Source: Streptomyces sp. NBC_01233 (lineage in GTDB: Bacteria; Actinomycetota; Actinomycetes; Streptomycetales; Streptomycetaceae). From it: a DNA stretch of 64,000 nt. The translations under genes and the position numbers were made by a program. The DNA lies in assembly GCF_035989305.1 (NCBI RefSeq), contig NZ_CP108514.1:7544501-7608500 (forward strand), written 5' to 3'. The notes beneath the pieces were generated by a model. That model ran no database searches and was not told the origin of the DNA. It saw nothing but the letters and a program-made list of their open reading frames with translations. Below are positions 35,044-44,053 of this stretch, in pieces (the stretch's first letter is position 1; each line of letters starts with the position of its first letter).

Positions 35044-36182
35044 GGTACATCGACGAGTTCCAGGACCCCGAGCTCGCCCGCCGGCTGCTCGACGACATCC
35101 ACGCCACCGTGACCCGCCCCTGGGCGCTGATGGAGGTCTGCGGCGGCCAGACCCACACCATCATCCGGCACGGCATCGACCAACTGCTTCCCGATCAGGT
35201 GGAGTTGATCCACGGTCCGGGCTGTCCGGTGTGCGTCACCCCGCTGGAGGTCATCGACAAGGCGCTGGAGATCGCCTCCCGCTCCGACGTGATCTTCTGT
35301 TCCTTCGGGGACATGCTCCGGGTGCCCGGGACCGGCCGTGACCTGTTCCGGGTGCGGAGCGAGGGCGGCGACGTACGCGTGGTCTACTCCCCGCTCGACG
35401 CCCTGAGGATCGCCCAGGAGAACCCGGACCGGCAGGTGGTGTTCTTCGGCATCGGCTTCGAGACCACTGCCCCGCCCAACGCCATGACGGTCCACCAGGC
35501 GAAGAAGCTGGGCATCCGCAACTTCAGCCTGCTCGTGTCCCACGTCCGGGTGCCCCCGGCGATCGAGGCGATCATGCGGTCGCCGAGCTGCCGGGTCCAG
35601 GGCTTCCTCGCCGCCGGGCACGTGTGCAGCGTGATGGGCGTGGGCGAGTACCCCGAGCTGGCCGCGCGCCACCGCGTGCCGATCGTGGTGACGGGATTCG
35701 AGCCGCTGGACATCCTGGAGGGCGTACGGCGGGCGGTGCGGCAGCTGGAACGCGGCGAGCACACCGTCGACAACGCGTACGCGCGGGCCGTCCGCCCCGA
35801 GGGCAACCCGGCCGCCCTCGCCATGCTGGAGGACGTCTTCGAAGTCACCGACCGGGCCTGGCGCGGCATCGGCGTCATCCCCGGCAGCGGCTGGCGGCTG
35901 TCCGCCCGCTACCGGGAGTTCGACGCCGAACACCGCTTCTCGGTCACCGGCATCAACACCCGCGAGCCGGCCGCGTGCCGCAGCGGCGAGGTGCTCCAGG
36001 GGCTCCTCAAGCCGCACGAGTGCGAGGCCTTCGGCACGCTGTGCACCCCCCGCAGCCCGCTCGGCGCCACCATGGTGTCCAGCGAGGGAGCCTGCGCCGC
36101 GTACTACCTCTACCGGCGGCTGGAACTGAAGACCGTGCCCGCCGCCCCGACCGCACCGCTGGAGGCGAGCCCCGTTGTCTGA
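35040..36182 (+). CDS. hypD: Hydrogenase Fe(CN)2CO assembly protein HypD
   Basis: A 380-residue Hyp[55 protein letters not shown] and [20 protein letters not shown]. These contain the conserved Cys residues of the [4Fe-4S] cluster and the thiol site. It is the scaffold, with HypC, on which the cyanide and CO ligands are added. GTG at 35040 is set by homology and overlaps the hypC stop. It overlaps hypE by 8 bp. Confidence 0.95.
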   Translation: MRYIDEFQDPELARRLLDDIHATVTRPWALMEVCGGQTHTIIRHGIDQLLPDQVELIHGPGCPVCVTPLEVIDKALEIASRSDVIFCSFGDMLRVPGTGRDLFRVRSEGGDVRVVYSPLDALRIAQENPDRQVVFFGIGFETTAPPNAMTVHQAKKLGIRNFSLLVSHVRVPPAIEAIMRSPSCRVQGFLAAGHVCSVMGVGEYPELAARHRVPIVVTGFEPLDILEGVRRAVRQLERGEHTVDNAYARAVRPEGNPAALAMLEDVFEVTDRAWRGIGVIPGSGWRLSARYREFDAEHRFSVTGINTREPAACRSGEVLQGLLKPHECEAFGTLCTPRSPLGATMVSSEGACAAYYLYRRLELKTVPAAPTAPLEASPVV

Positions 36183-37236
36183 CACCGCACTCGACATCAC
36201 GGGCTGGACCTGCCCGGCCCCGCTGCGCGACCACCCCCGCGTGGTGATGGGCCACGGCGGCGGGGGAGCGCTCTCCGCCGAACTGGTCCAGCACCTCTTC
36301 GCCCCCGCCTTCGGCGGCGAGGCGCTGGCCCAGCTCGGGGACTTCGCGGCCGTCTCCCTCGGGGGAGTCCGGCTGGCCATCTCCACCGACTCCTACGTGG
36401 TGCGGCCGCTCTTCTTCCCCGGCGGCACCATCGGCGACCTCGCGGTCAACGGCACGGTGAACGACCTGGCCATGAGCGGGGCCCGGGCGGCCTACCTCTC
36501 CTGCGGCTTCATCCTGGAGGAGGGCGTCGAGATGTCCGCCGTGGCCCGCGTGGCCGAGGCCATGGGCGCAGCCGCGCGGGCCGCGGGCGTGGAGGTGGCC
36601 ACGGGCGACACCAAGGTGGTCGAAGTGGGCCACGGGGACGGCATCTACATCAACACCACGGGCATCGGGATCATCCCCGACGGGGTGGACCTGCGCCCGC
36701 AGCGCGTGGTGCCCGGCGACGTCGTCATCGTGAGCGGCGAGATCGGCCTCCACGGGGTGGCGATCATGAGCGTTCGCGAAGGCCTGGAATTCGGCGTGGA
36801 CATCGAGAGCGACTGCGCGGCCCTGGGCGGCCTCGTGCAGAGCATGCTCGCCGTCACCCCGGACCTGCACGTCCTGCGCGACCCCACCCGCGGCGGCCTG
36901 GCGGCCTCGCTCAACGAGATCGCGGCCGCCTCGGGCACCGGCGTCGTGATCACCGAGAGCCGTGTCCCGGTCCCGCCGGCCGTCGCGAACGCCTGCTCGA
37001 TCCTCGGCCTCGACCCGCTCTACGTGGCCAACGAGGGCAAGCTGGTCGCCTTCGTCCCCCGCGAACACGCCGACGCCGTCCTCGACGCCATGCGCGCCCA
37101 CCCCCTGGGCCGCCACGCCACGGTGATCGGCGAGGCCGTCGACGCCCACCCCGGCATGGTCGTCTCCCGCACCGCCCTCGGCGGCACCCGCGTGGTCGAC
37201 CTCCCGCTCGGGGAGCAGCTGCCGCGCATCTGCTAG
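36175..37236 (+). CDS. hypE: Hydrogenase expression/formation protein HypE
   Basis: A 353-residue PurM-like enzyme: [76 protein letters not shown], and a C terminus ending LPRIC. The terminal Cys receives the carbamoyl group and is dehydrated to thiocyanate. The start is a TTG at 36175 that overlaps hypD, with no better candidate nearby. It is the last gene of the operon and is followed by a strong long hairpin. Confidence 0.95.
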   Translation: MSDTALDITGWTCPAPLRDHPRVVMGHGGGGALSAELVQHLFAPAFGGEALAQLGDFAAVSLGGVRLAISTDSYVVRPLFFPGGTIGDLAVNGTVNDLAMSGARAAYLSCGFILEEGVEMSAVARVAEAMGAAARAAGVEVATGDTKVVEVGHGDGIYINTTGIGIIPDGVDLRPQRVVPGDVVIVSGEIGLHGVAIMSVREGLEFGVDIESDCAALGGLVQSMLAVTPDLHVLRDPTRGGLAASLNEIAAASGTGVVITESRVPVPPAVANACSILGLDPLYVANEGKLVAFVPREHADAVLDAMRAHPLGRHATVIGEAVDAHPGMVVSRTALGGTRVVDLPLGEQLPRIC

Positions 37237-37263
37237 CTCCGGCCGGAGTCCTCACCGTACGAC

Positions 37264-37320
37264 GAAGCCCCTGGTGGGACGGGTTCTCGACCGAGAACCC
37301 CCGTCTGCGCCAGGGGCTTC
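37264..37320. terminator. Long hairpin ending the hydrogenase operon
   Basis: GAAGCCCCTGG at 37264 pairs exactly with CCAGGGGCTTC ending at 37320, enclosing a second stem GACGGGTTCTCG / CGAGAACCC(C)CGTC. The structure starts 28 bp after the hypE stop and is about 57 nt long. It is suited to act as an operon terminator; no U-tract follows, as is usual in Streptomyces. Confidence 0.75.
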
Positions 37321-37521
37321 GCCCGTGACGGCAACGGCTCCGGAGGCTCGTGCTCATCGGCGACACCCCCGAACAGAGCCCGGATTCCCGGCAGCTGGGC
37401 TGCTTCCGGGCCTCGGCCGTCCTGGGCCGGCTGCTCCGGGACCTCTGGCGCCGTCCCTGACCTCACAAGCGCCTGCCGGCCGGCGCCGGCTGGCCTATTC
37501 TGGGCCTCAGGGGGTACGGGG

Positions 37522-40500
37522 TTGAAGGACGCGCTGCTCAGGGAACTGACCGACAGGATCCGGGACTTCGGAGACGGCTCGGCCCCGGATGCCGTGCTCG
37601 ACGAGGCGGGGGCGAGGGCCGCCGCGCGGTTGCTGACGCTCGCGGGCCTGGAGCGGGGCGACCCCCGGACGGTGGACACCGACATCCTGCACACGGTCGC
37701 CGCGTATCACTGGGCACGGTCCCTCGCCCACTCCGACGCCGCGCTGTCGGCCGCCGACCACACGAGGGCGATGGACGTCTTCGGCCTGCTGTACCTCGCC
37801 GACCACCGGCGCGTGCCCCGCGCGCTCTGGTCCCGGCTCACCGAGGCGACGGGCCACGACCCGTGGCAGGACCCGGTGGACCACGCGGGCGACCTCGTAC
37901 TGGACGTGGAGGAAGGCGGTGGTCCGGCCGTACTCGACGAAGCGGTGGCCCTCCTCCAGGACGCGCCGGCCGGCCCCTACCGCGACACCACGCTCGGCCT
38001 CGCCCTCCGTCATCGGGCGGCGGACCCCGCCCGCCCGGCGGCCGACCGCCTGGCCGACGCCGACGCGGCCGTCGATCTGCACGCGCGCGTGGCCGCGCTC
38101 GCCGAGGAGTCGCCCGCCCGGCGGGCCCGCCGGCGGCTCACCCTCGCCGAGGCGCACGACCAGCGGTTCGTGCTCTGCGCCGACCGGGGTGACCTCGCCG
38201 CGGCGGAGTGCGCCGCACGTGCGGCGTTCTCCGAGGCCCCGGAGGGCTCGGCCGTGCGGGCGGACGCGGCGGCGAGCATCGGGACGTACCTCGGCCGGCG
38301 TGCCGAGGCGGGCGCCCTCCCGGGAGACACCGGCCTGCTGCGGGAAGCCGTCGCATGGCTGCGCCTGGGGGTGGACCTCTCGGCGGCCTCCGGACGGGAG
38401 CCGGACCGGGCGAACCTGCGCAGGGCGATGGGACTGCTCCTCGACCGCACGGCTGCGCCACCCGAGCGGGAACCTGCGGAACACGGAGAGGGGGAAGGGG
38501 AAGGGGGAGCGGGGGAGGTGGCGGGCGCAGCCCGGCCGGTCGCGTCGCCGGACACCGTGCGCCAGGCGCGCGACCTCGCCGGGCTCGGCTCGAAGGTCAT
38601 CGCGCGCGTCCTTCCGGAGGCCGAAGCCGTACGGCGGGTCGTCGACCCGGCCTTCGCGCTCTCGAAGGAGGCCGTCACCTCCGTGGTGACCGGCGCCGCG
38701 CGACTCGTCGGCTCCGGAGCGCCCCAGGACGCGGTGCCGGTCCTCACCCTCGTACTGGAGGCGGCCTCCACGCGTTGGGGAACGGGGCCGGAGAGCCCCT
38801 GGTGGCAGGCTGCCGACGTGTACGTCGAGGCCGTGCGGCTCAGCCTGGTCACACGTCCCGACGGACTGCTGTTCCGGCGCGCGCACGACACCGTACGGAT
38901 CCAGATCGACGCCCTGCGCGCATCCCCCGGGGCGGATGCGAAGGACGAACTCGCCGAGACCCTCTTCGCCGCCGGACTGCTCCACCTCAGCCCGTACTTC
39001 GGCGAACTTCCCGGACTGGACTTCGCCGGCGCGCTCGCCCTCCGGGAGGAACGCGGCAAGCGGCACCGGTCCCTCCACCCGGACGACCCCGCCCACGCCG
39101 CCGGCCCGGACATGCCGTCCCCCGCGGACGCGGCCGACGGCGCCGTCGCCTACCTCATGGACGCCGCCGTCCTGGCGTCCGGTCACGAGCTGGGGCGGGT
39201 GCTCAAGGCCCTGGCCGAAGCGCTGTCCTTCCTCGCCGGGATGCGGGAGCGCTCCTACGACGGCGAGATCCTGCTCGCCGCCCGGAAGGCGTTCGACGTC
39301 CTCGATCCGCGACGCGATCCGCTGGGCTGGCTGTACGTCCTGCGCCTCCTGTACCGCTTCGGCGAACTGGCCCTGCCCGCCGGCCTGCCCGGGCTGCTCC
39401 CCGTACCCCTGGCCGCCGTCAGGGAACGGCAGGGGGACCACGAGGCGTCCTGCGTCTTCGCCGAAGCGCTCACCCTCGCCCAGGAGGCCCACCGCGTCGA
39501 CCTGCAGGCCCGCCTGCTCGCGGCGGCGGACCGCGATCTGCCGCGCCTCTCGACGGACTCCCAGCGCAGGCTGCGCTGGTCGTGCGAGGTGCACTGCCTC
39601 GCCGGGGACCACCTGCACTGCGCGCCGGAGCCGATGGCGGTGGGCCCGCTCGCCGACCGGGTACGGTCCTGCGCACAGGCCGGCGGGTGGCCCGCCGGGG
39701 AACGCGCGGCGACGCTCCTCCACCTCGCGGCGCACGCCGACCCGGCGCGGGACGGCGAGGCCGGCCGCGCACTCGTCGACGAGGCACGGCGGCTGGCGCC
39801 CGCCCTCGTACGGCGGCACGCCGACGCGGTCGACCACCTCGAAGCCGTACTCGCCCACGACATGGGCGTGCAGGCCAGGGCGCAGCAGCAGCCGGACGCC
39901 GCCGCACGCCATTTCGCCTCCGCCGCCTTCGCCTTCGCGCTGTGCCGGCAGACCGACCTCGCCCTCGCGGCCCTCGACGCCGGGCTGGGGTGTGCGCACG
40001 AGGCCGAGGGGCCGGCGGCCAACGGGGCGGCGGCCGCGCTGATCCCGGCTTCCGTGTTCCTGCGCCAGGGACCGGACGAGACGGTCGACTGGAAGCTGCG
40101 CGACCTCTACCAGTCGCTGGCCTTCAAGATGAGCGGCCCCACCGTCAACCTGTCGGTGATGTCCGGCATCCACCAGGCCGCCAAGGGCATGGACTTCACC
40201 ATCTCGGCGGGACGCCCGGGCGCGCTGGAGTTCTCGCGCGGCCTGGACGGGATCCTCGAGCGCGCACGGCGCGCCGAGGCCGACCTGCCGGGACCGCTGC
40301 CCGACTTCGACCTGCCCGGCGGGGCCGAGACGGCCATGCTCTACTACCTGGGTTCGGGCGAGGCGGAACCGGACGGCGACGCCGAGGCCGAGGTGCGCAA
40401 CCTGCAGCGGGCCGCCGACCGCTGGATCAGCGGGGAACTGCGCTTGGCGCGCGGCTCCACCTGGTTCCCGCTGCTGCAGGTCGACGAGGTCCAGGCGCTC

Positions 40501-41622
40501 CTTGCGCCGGACACCGTGCTGCTCTCGCTCTTCCTGGGCCAGGTCCGCCACCGGTCCTGCGCCAACCCCGTCATGGCCCTGCAGGGGATGGCGATGACGC
40601 GCGAGGAGACCTTCCACCGCACCATGGCCTTCCCGGCGTACGAGGGCGCGCTGTTCCGGATGTCCAAGGCCGGCCACACGCTCAACGTGTCACCCGCCGC
40701 GCCGCAGGTCGCGGGGCTGCGCGAGGAGATCACCGCCGACCCCCTGCACCGCGAAGCCGCGCGCACGGCGGCGCGGTTGCTCGCCGAGGATTCCCCCTCC
40801 TACCTGGCCGGGTTCGCCGATTCCCTGCCGTCCTGGCTCAGCCGGGGCAAGACCCATCTCTGCGTCTGGCCGAACGGCCCCCTGCACTACCTCCCCTTCC
40901 ACCTCCTCCGCGCCGGTGGCCGCCCGCTGGCCGACGACTGGACCGTCACCCAGGTGCCCAGCCTCTCCTTCCTCAGCCGCCCCGCACCGCCTCCGTCACC
41001 CCACCGCGGGCTTGCCGCCTTCGCCTTCGACAGCGGGGGCACGGACACCCTGGAGGCCCACACCGCGCGGATCGCGGCCTCGATGGGCAGCGCCGCCCCG
41101 GTTCTGGGGGCGGCCGCCACCCCGCGCCGTTTCCTCGAAGCACTGTCCGGGGCCCGCTACGTCCACGTGGCGGCCCACGGCTCGCACAACGAGTGGGCGC
41201 CCTGGCACCAGTGCCTGTACCTGTCACCCGATCCGGAACGGGGCGACGACGGGCGGGTCTTCGCCCACGACGTCCTCAGGACCGACCTGCGCGGCGTCGA
41301 ACTCGTCACCATGAGCGCCTGCGAGTCGGCCCTCGGCCGATTCGACATCAACGACAATCTGCACGGCCTGCCCGCCGCCTTCCTCCAGGCCGGCGCCGCC
41401 GCCATCGTCGGCTGCCTGTGGCCGGTGGCCCCCGACGTGGCCACCGCGTTCTTCGGCACCCTCTACGAACAGCTCGCCCTCACCCGGGACCGGCGTACGG
41501 CGTTCCGCACGGCCCAGTCCACGACCCGCGCCCGCCACCCCGCCTACCGGGACTGGGGTGCCTTCTGCTTCATCGGGGACTGGCGCACCACCACCGACCA
41601 CCCACACGGAGCCACCGAATGA
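37522..41622 (+). CDS. Giant TPR-like CHAT-domain (caspase-like) protein
   Basis: A 1,366-residue protein. About 1,000 N-terminal residues form helical repeats of TPR-like type (for example ADRLADADAAVDLHARVAAL and LLREAVAWLRLGVDLS), with a short acidic Gly-rich linker near 315. The C-terminal 350 residues are a CHAT domain: LPFHLLRAGGRPL..., YVHVAAHGSHNEWAPW with His1219, LVTMSACESALG with Cys1267 and GLPAAFLQAGAAAIVGCLWPV. The spacing of His and Cys fits the protease dyad. CHAT proteins are caspase-like effectors or peptidases in bacterial conflict and signalling. A TTG at 37522 behind GGGG starts it; no ATG/GTG is nearby. The stop overlaps the next gene. Confidence 0.85.
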   Translation: MKDALLRELTDRIRDFGDGSAPDAVLDEAGARAAARLLTLAGLERGDPRTVDTDILHTVAAYHWARSLAHSDAALSAADHTRAMDVFGLLYLADHRRVPRALWSRLTEATGHDPWQDPVDHAGDLVLDVEEGGGPAVLDEAVALLQDAPAGPYRDTTLGLALRHRAADPARPAADRLADADAAVDLHARVAALAEESPARRARRRLTLAEAHDQRFVLCADRGDLAAAECAARAAFSEAPEGSAVRADAAASIGTYLGRRAEAGALPGDTGLLREAVAWLRLGVDLSAASGREPDRANLRRAMGLLLDRTAAPPEREPAEHGEGEGEGGAGEVAGAARPVASPDTVRQARDLAGLGSKVIARVLPEAEAVRRVVDPAFALSKEAVTSVVTGAARLVGSGAPQDAVPVLTLVLEAASTRWGTGPESPWWQAADVYVEAVRLSLVTRPDGLLFRRAHDTVRIQIDALRASPGADAKDELAETLFAAGLLHLSPYFGELPGLDFAGALALREERGKRHRSLHPDDPAHAAGPDMPSPADAADGAVAYLMDAAVLASGHELGRVLKALAEALSFLAGMRERSYDGEILLAARKAFDVLDPRRDPLGWLYVLRLLYRFGELALPAGLPGLLPVPLAAVRERQGDHEASCVFAEALTLAQEAHRVDLQARLLAAADRDLPRLSTDSQRRLRWSCEVHCLAGDHLHCAPEPMAVGPLADRVRSCAQAGGWPAGERAATLLHLAAHADPARDGEAGRALVDEARRLAPALVRRHADAVDHLEAVLAHDMGVQARAQQQPDAAARHFASAAFAFALCRQTDLALAALDAGLGCAHEAEGPAANGAAAALIPASVFLRQGPDETVDWKLRDLYQSLAFKMSGPTVNLSVMSGIHQAAKGMDFTISAGRPGALEFSRGLDGILERARRAEADLPGPLPDFDLPGGAETAMLYYLGSGEAEPDGDAEAEVRNLQRAADRWISGELRLARGSTWFPLLQVDEVQALLAPDTVLLSLFLGQVRHRSCANPVMALQGMAMTREETFHRTMAFPAYEGALFRMSKAGHTLNVSPAAPQVAGLREEITADPLHREAARTAARLLAEDSPSYLAGFADSLPSWLSRGKTHLCVWPNGPLHYLPFHLLRAGGRPLADDWTVTQVPSLSFLSRPAPPPSPHRGLAAFAFDSGGTDTLEAHTARIAASMGSAAPVLGAAATPRRFLEALSGARYVHVAAHGSHNEWAPWHQCLYLSPDPERGDDGRVFAHDVLRTDLRGVELVTMSACESALGRFDINDNLHGLPAAFLQAGAAAIVGCLWPVAPDVATAFFGTLYEQLALTRDRRTAFRTAQSTTRARHPAYRDWGAFCFIGDWRTTTDHPHGATE

Positions 41623-42326
41623 TCCCTCCCGCCCGGCCGGCCGAGGCGAAGGCAGCGACCTCCCACGACCTCACCCTGGTGCCGACGCTCCTCCTCCAGA
41701 CGCCCACCCCGCAGCCCCGGCTGACCGGGCGGATCTCGCTGGGCGCCCCGGTCGTGCGTCCGCTCACCGGCGTACAGGCCGCCGAGGGCGACGGCGACTG
41801 GGGAGCCTTCCTGGAGTCGCAGGCGGACCGGTACGACTACCTGCTCCTCAGTCTCGTGTGTTCGTTCCGCCCCGCCTCCGACGGGGCTCCGTTCACGGAC
41901 GCGGGCATCGGCATCCGGCTGGAGGCGCCGGACGAGCCGGCGGACCGGCAGCCCATCGCGTGGTCCATCTCGCCGAAGCGGCGGGCCGTCCCCGTGCCCC
42001 CTTCCGGCTCGCTGACGCTGACCGCCAACCTCATGCTCGTCGACGCGGGGGTGGAGTTCACGCCGCACCAGGGCGGACAGGAGAAGCTGTTCGTGGTCGG
42101 CATGGGGGAACGCGACAGCGATCCCGAGTGGAGGTTCACGGCCACCCCCGGCACCCCCCTGGTCGGCGACGAGTCGCTCGCCCTCATCGTCCGCACCCCG
42201 GCCGGCACCCCCACGCGCGCGCACGTCACGGTGGCCGCGACCGTCAGACAGCGCCGCCTCGGCCTGATCCCGTACCGCGCCGAACTCCCCCCTGCCCTGC
42301 GCACCATCGACGTACGCCGACGGTGA
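41619..42326 (+). CDS. CHAT-partner protein of unknown function
   Basis: A 235-residue protein of no family I can name. It starts MIPPARPAEAKAATSH, and the middle (LLLSLVCSFRPASD, DAGIGIRLEAPDEP, RQPIAWSISPKRRAVPVPPS, LTLTANLMLVDAGVEF) looks like a beta-sandwich. The C terminus (AHVTVAATVRQRRLGLIPYRAELPP) is basic. There is no export signal. Its ATG overlaps the TGA of the CHAT gene by 4 bp, so the two are made together. A substrate, sensor or inhibitor of the protease are all possible; no evidence favours one. Confidence 0.75.
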   Translation: MIPPARPAEAKAATSHDLTLVPTLLLQTPTPQPRLTGRISLGAPVVRPLTGVQAAEGDGDWGAFLESQADRYDYLLLSLVCSFRPASDGAPFTDAGIGIRLEAPDEPADRQPIAWSISPKRRAVPVPPSGSLTLTANLMLVDAGVEFTPHQGGQEKLFVVGMGERDSDPEWRFTATPGTPLVGDESLALIVRTPAGTPTRAHVTVAATVRQRRLGLIPYRAELPPALRTIDVRRR

Positions 42327-42450
42327 CCGACGGGACTGCGGACGCGCGGCGGCGCCGGCGACGACCGAGCTCACGACCTTGCGGACGTCGGCGACCTCGG
42401 GCGCGACGCCCCCGCGGCCGGCGAACAGCAGGTGGCCGGATCCGATCAGC

Positions 42451-42630
42451 GTGAGGGCGGGCGCTCTGGACCAGATGCCCACGCTGGGCGCCTTCACCCG
42501 GCTGCCCCCGGACGCGATGGCCGAGGTGCTCGACGGTGCCGGTACCGCCATCGACGCGATGGGCGGCGGCTTCGCCATGAACTACGCCACGGTGTCGATC
42601 TCCGCGGTGCGCACCGGCACCGGCGCCTGA
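42451..42630 (+). pseudogene. 3' fragment of a degraded gene
   Basis: About 59 codons with excellent GC3 bias end at a TGA and read MPTLGAFTRLPPDAMAEVL... then GGGFAMNYATVSISAVRT. The nearest start (GTG at 42451) has no ribosome site, and coding bias fades just upstream. It looks like the C-terminal tail of a larger enzyme (possibly a SAM-dependent methyltransferase; weak guess) that kept its terminator hairpin. It marks an old deletion behind the CHAT module. Confidence 0.45.
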
Positions 42631-42641
42631 GGTTCGGAGAT

Positions 42642-42683
42642 CACGGCCGCGCCGGGCTGAGGAGAGGGCCCGGCGCGGCCGTG
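42642..42683. terminator. Perfect 16-bp hairpin between convergent reading frames
   Basis: CACGGCCGCGCCGGGC at 42642 pairs without mismatch with GCCCGGCGCGGCCGTG ending at 42683 across a 10-nt purine loop. It lies 12 bp after the gene fragment's stop and 3 bp before the stop of the leftward small gene, so it can end transcription in both directions. Confidence 0.75.
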
Positions 42684-42686
42684 CGA

Positions 42687-42854
42687 TCACTTGGCGCCGC
42701 TCCGCTTGACCTCATCGCGGACCGCTCGAACAGAACGAATCGCCGTGATCATCTTCTGGGACAGCGCCGGTACCTGGTCGAAGAGATGCCCCACGACGGC
42801 AACACCTCCCGCGACCGAGGTCACGGCAACGGTCACCCAACCTGCCAGTTCCAT
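42687..42854 (-). CDS. 55-residue small protein with one hydrophobic segment
   Basis: Reads MELAGWVTVAVTSVAGGVAV, then VGHLFDQVPALSQKMITAIRSVRAV and a basic Glu-Lys-Arg end (DEVKRSGAK). One hydrophobic helix spans the first 25 residues, followed by an amphipathic basic region. ATG at 42854 has GAAAGGCGC upstream. The hairpin 3 bp beyond the stop supports a real transcription unit. No family is recognised; phage-holin-like or membrane stress peptides have this shape. Confidence 0.55.
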   Translation of the reverse strand: MELAGWVTVAVTSVAGGVAVVGHLFDQVPALSQKMITAIRSVRAVRDEVKRSGAK

Positions 42855-43114
42855 AGAGCGCCTTTCGGAAGAGGGTGATGCACGGGCCGGGGAGGCCCCC
42901 CGGCTCCGGCCCTCCGCAACCCCTCGCACCCGATCGGCAACTATGCGATCAGCAGGTGGAGTTGAGCGTACCGAGCCAGGGCGCCGCGTGTCCTGAGGAC
43001 CGGGGAGGTGGGACAGGTCCCCTCTCGTTGCTGCGGGGGCGGTCTCGACGCGGTGCGGCACACATCGGGGAATCCTGCTGGTGAGGCCGGGAACGTCCCG
43101 GTTAGCATCCGACG

Positions 43115-44008
43115 ATGACGACGCCCACGGACGAGCCCTTCCACGATGCGGTGCGCCGGGCGGACGCCGGCCGGCCGGCCGGCCGTCTCGACGCGCGGCT
43201 CTGCCCGCCGGCCGTCTTCGGACGTCTCATCCGGCACGAGGATCCCCGCCTGCGGCACCTGGGGTTGGTCCTGCTGACCGAGCGCGTCACGTCGGGCCGG
43301 ACCGGCGACGAGCCGGAGATGGCCGAGCTCGCGGGGCTGCTGCCGGTGTCGGTGGAGGGACCGCCGGAAACCGTGCTCGTCCTGGCGCGGCTCTACGAAC
43401 GGCTGGCGCCGTACCTCCCGGGGCTCCGCTGGCCGTCGTGGCGTACGGCCGGGCTGCCGGTGCGCGTACGGATCGCCTGGCTGCGCGCCGAGCTTCTGAA
43501 CGAGCCGGCGGTGATCCGGAAGGAGCCTCCGGGCGAACTGCTGTACCAGGCCGTGCAGGAGACGACCGCCACGTGCGCACACCGGCCCGAGCGGCTCGTC
43601 GACGAGCTGGTGGACAGCGGCGACCCGGTGTTGCAGGCCGCGGCCCTGCGGCTGGCCCGGCAGGGGCTGCACGCCGGTCTGCTGGCTCCCGCACTGGTTC
43701 GCGCACACGTGACGAGCCTGCTCGGTGCCGGCAGTGCGGACGTCGTCGCCGGCGCACTGGGCGAACTCGGCGAACCGTGGACGGCGTTGGACCCCTTGGC
43801 GCCGGAACGCCTGTCTCCCTTTCTCACCGCCGAGTCCGTGATCGCACGCCCCGAGGCGGCCGATGCCGCACTCGCGGCCGCGGCCCGGCACGGGCACGGT
43901 GGTCTGCTGTGGCAGGTCGTCGACGATCCGGATCTGCCGCCGGGTCTTCGCCGGCGCGGGATGGAACTGCTCGGTGACCTGGCGGACCGCCGTGACGTCG
44001 GGGCGTAG
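43115..44008 (+). CDS. HEAT-repeat protein, N-terminal part (interrupted by TAG)
   Basis: A 297-residue leucine/alanine-rich alpha-solenoid protein: PAVFGRLIRHEDPRLRHLGLVLLTERV, DSGDPVLQAAALRLARQGLHAG and a DLPPGLRRRGMELLGDLADRRDVGA end give about 35-40-residue HEAT-like helical pairs. The frame ends with TAG at 44006-44008, but the same frame continues without a break, with strong GC3 bias, into the next gene at 44054. Residues directly after the stop (TAVAAADPLLFGGPAV) look coding. This is probably the first fifth of a single 1,560-codon gene. ATG at 43115 has no clear Shine-Dalgarno site. Confidence 0.65.
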   Translation: MTTPTDEPFHDAVRRADAGRPAGRLDARLCPPAVFGRLIRHEDPRLRHLGLVLLTERVTSGRTGDEPEMAELAGLLPVSVEGPPETVLVLARLYERLAPYLPGLRWPSWRTAGLPVRVRIAWLRAELLNEPAVIRKEPPGELLYQAVQETTATCAHRPERLVDELVDSGDPVLQAAALRLARQGLHAGLLAPALVRAHVTSLLGAGSADVVAGALGELGEPWTALDPLAPERLSPFLTAESVIARPEAADAALAAAARHGHGGLLWQVVDDPDLPPGLRRRGMELLGDLADRRDVGA

Positions 44009-44053
44009 ACGGCCGTCGCCGCAGCGGACCCGCTGCTGTTCGGCGGGCCGGCG

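Noticed and set aside
37264-37320. Possible tRNA or attachment site because of the cloverleaf-like nested stems
   Set aside because: No anticodon or T-loop (TTCGA in a 7-nt loop) geometry; two nested stems fit an operon terminator better.
37507-40677. A 1,056-residue open frame antisense to the CHAT gene
   Set aside because: GC-rich DNA leaves antisense frames open; its product is Arg/Gly-rich without motifs, and the sense strand has family-level domain evidence.
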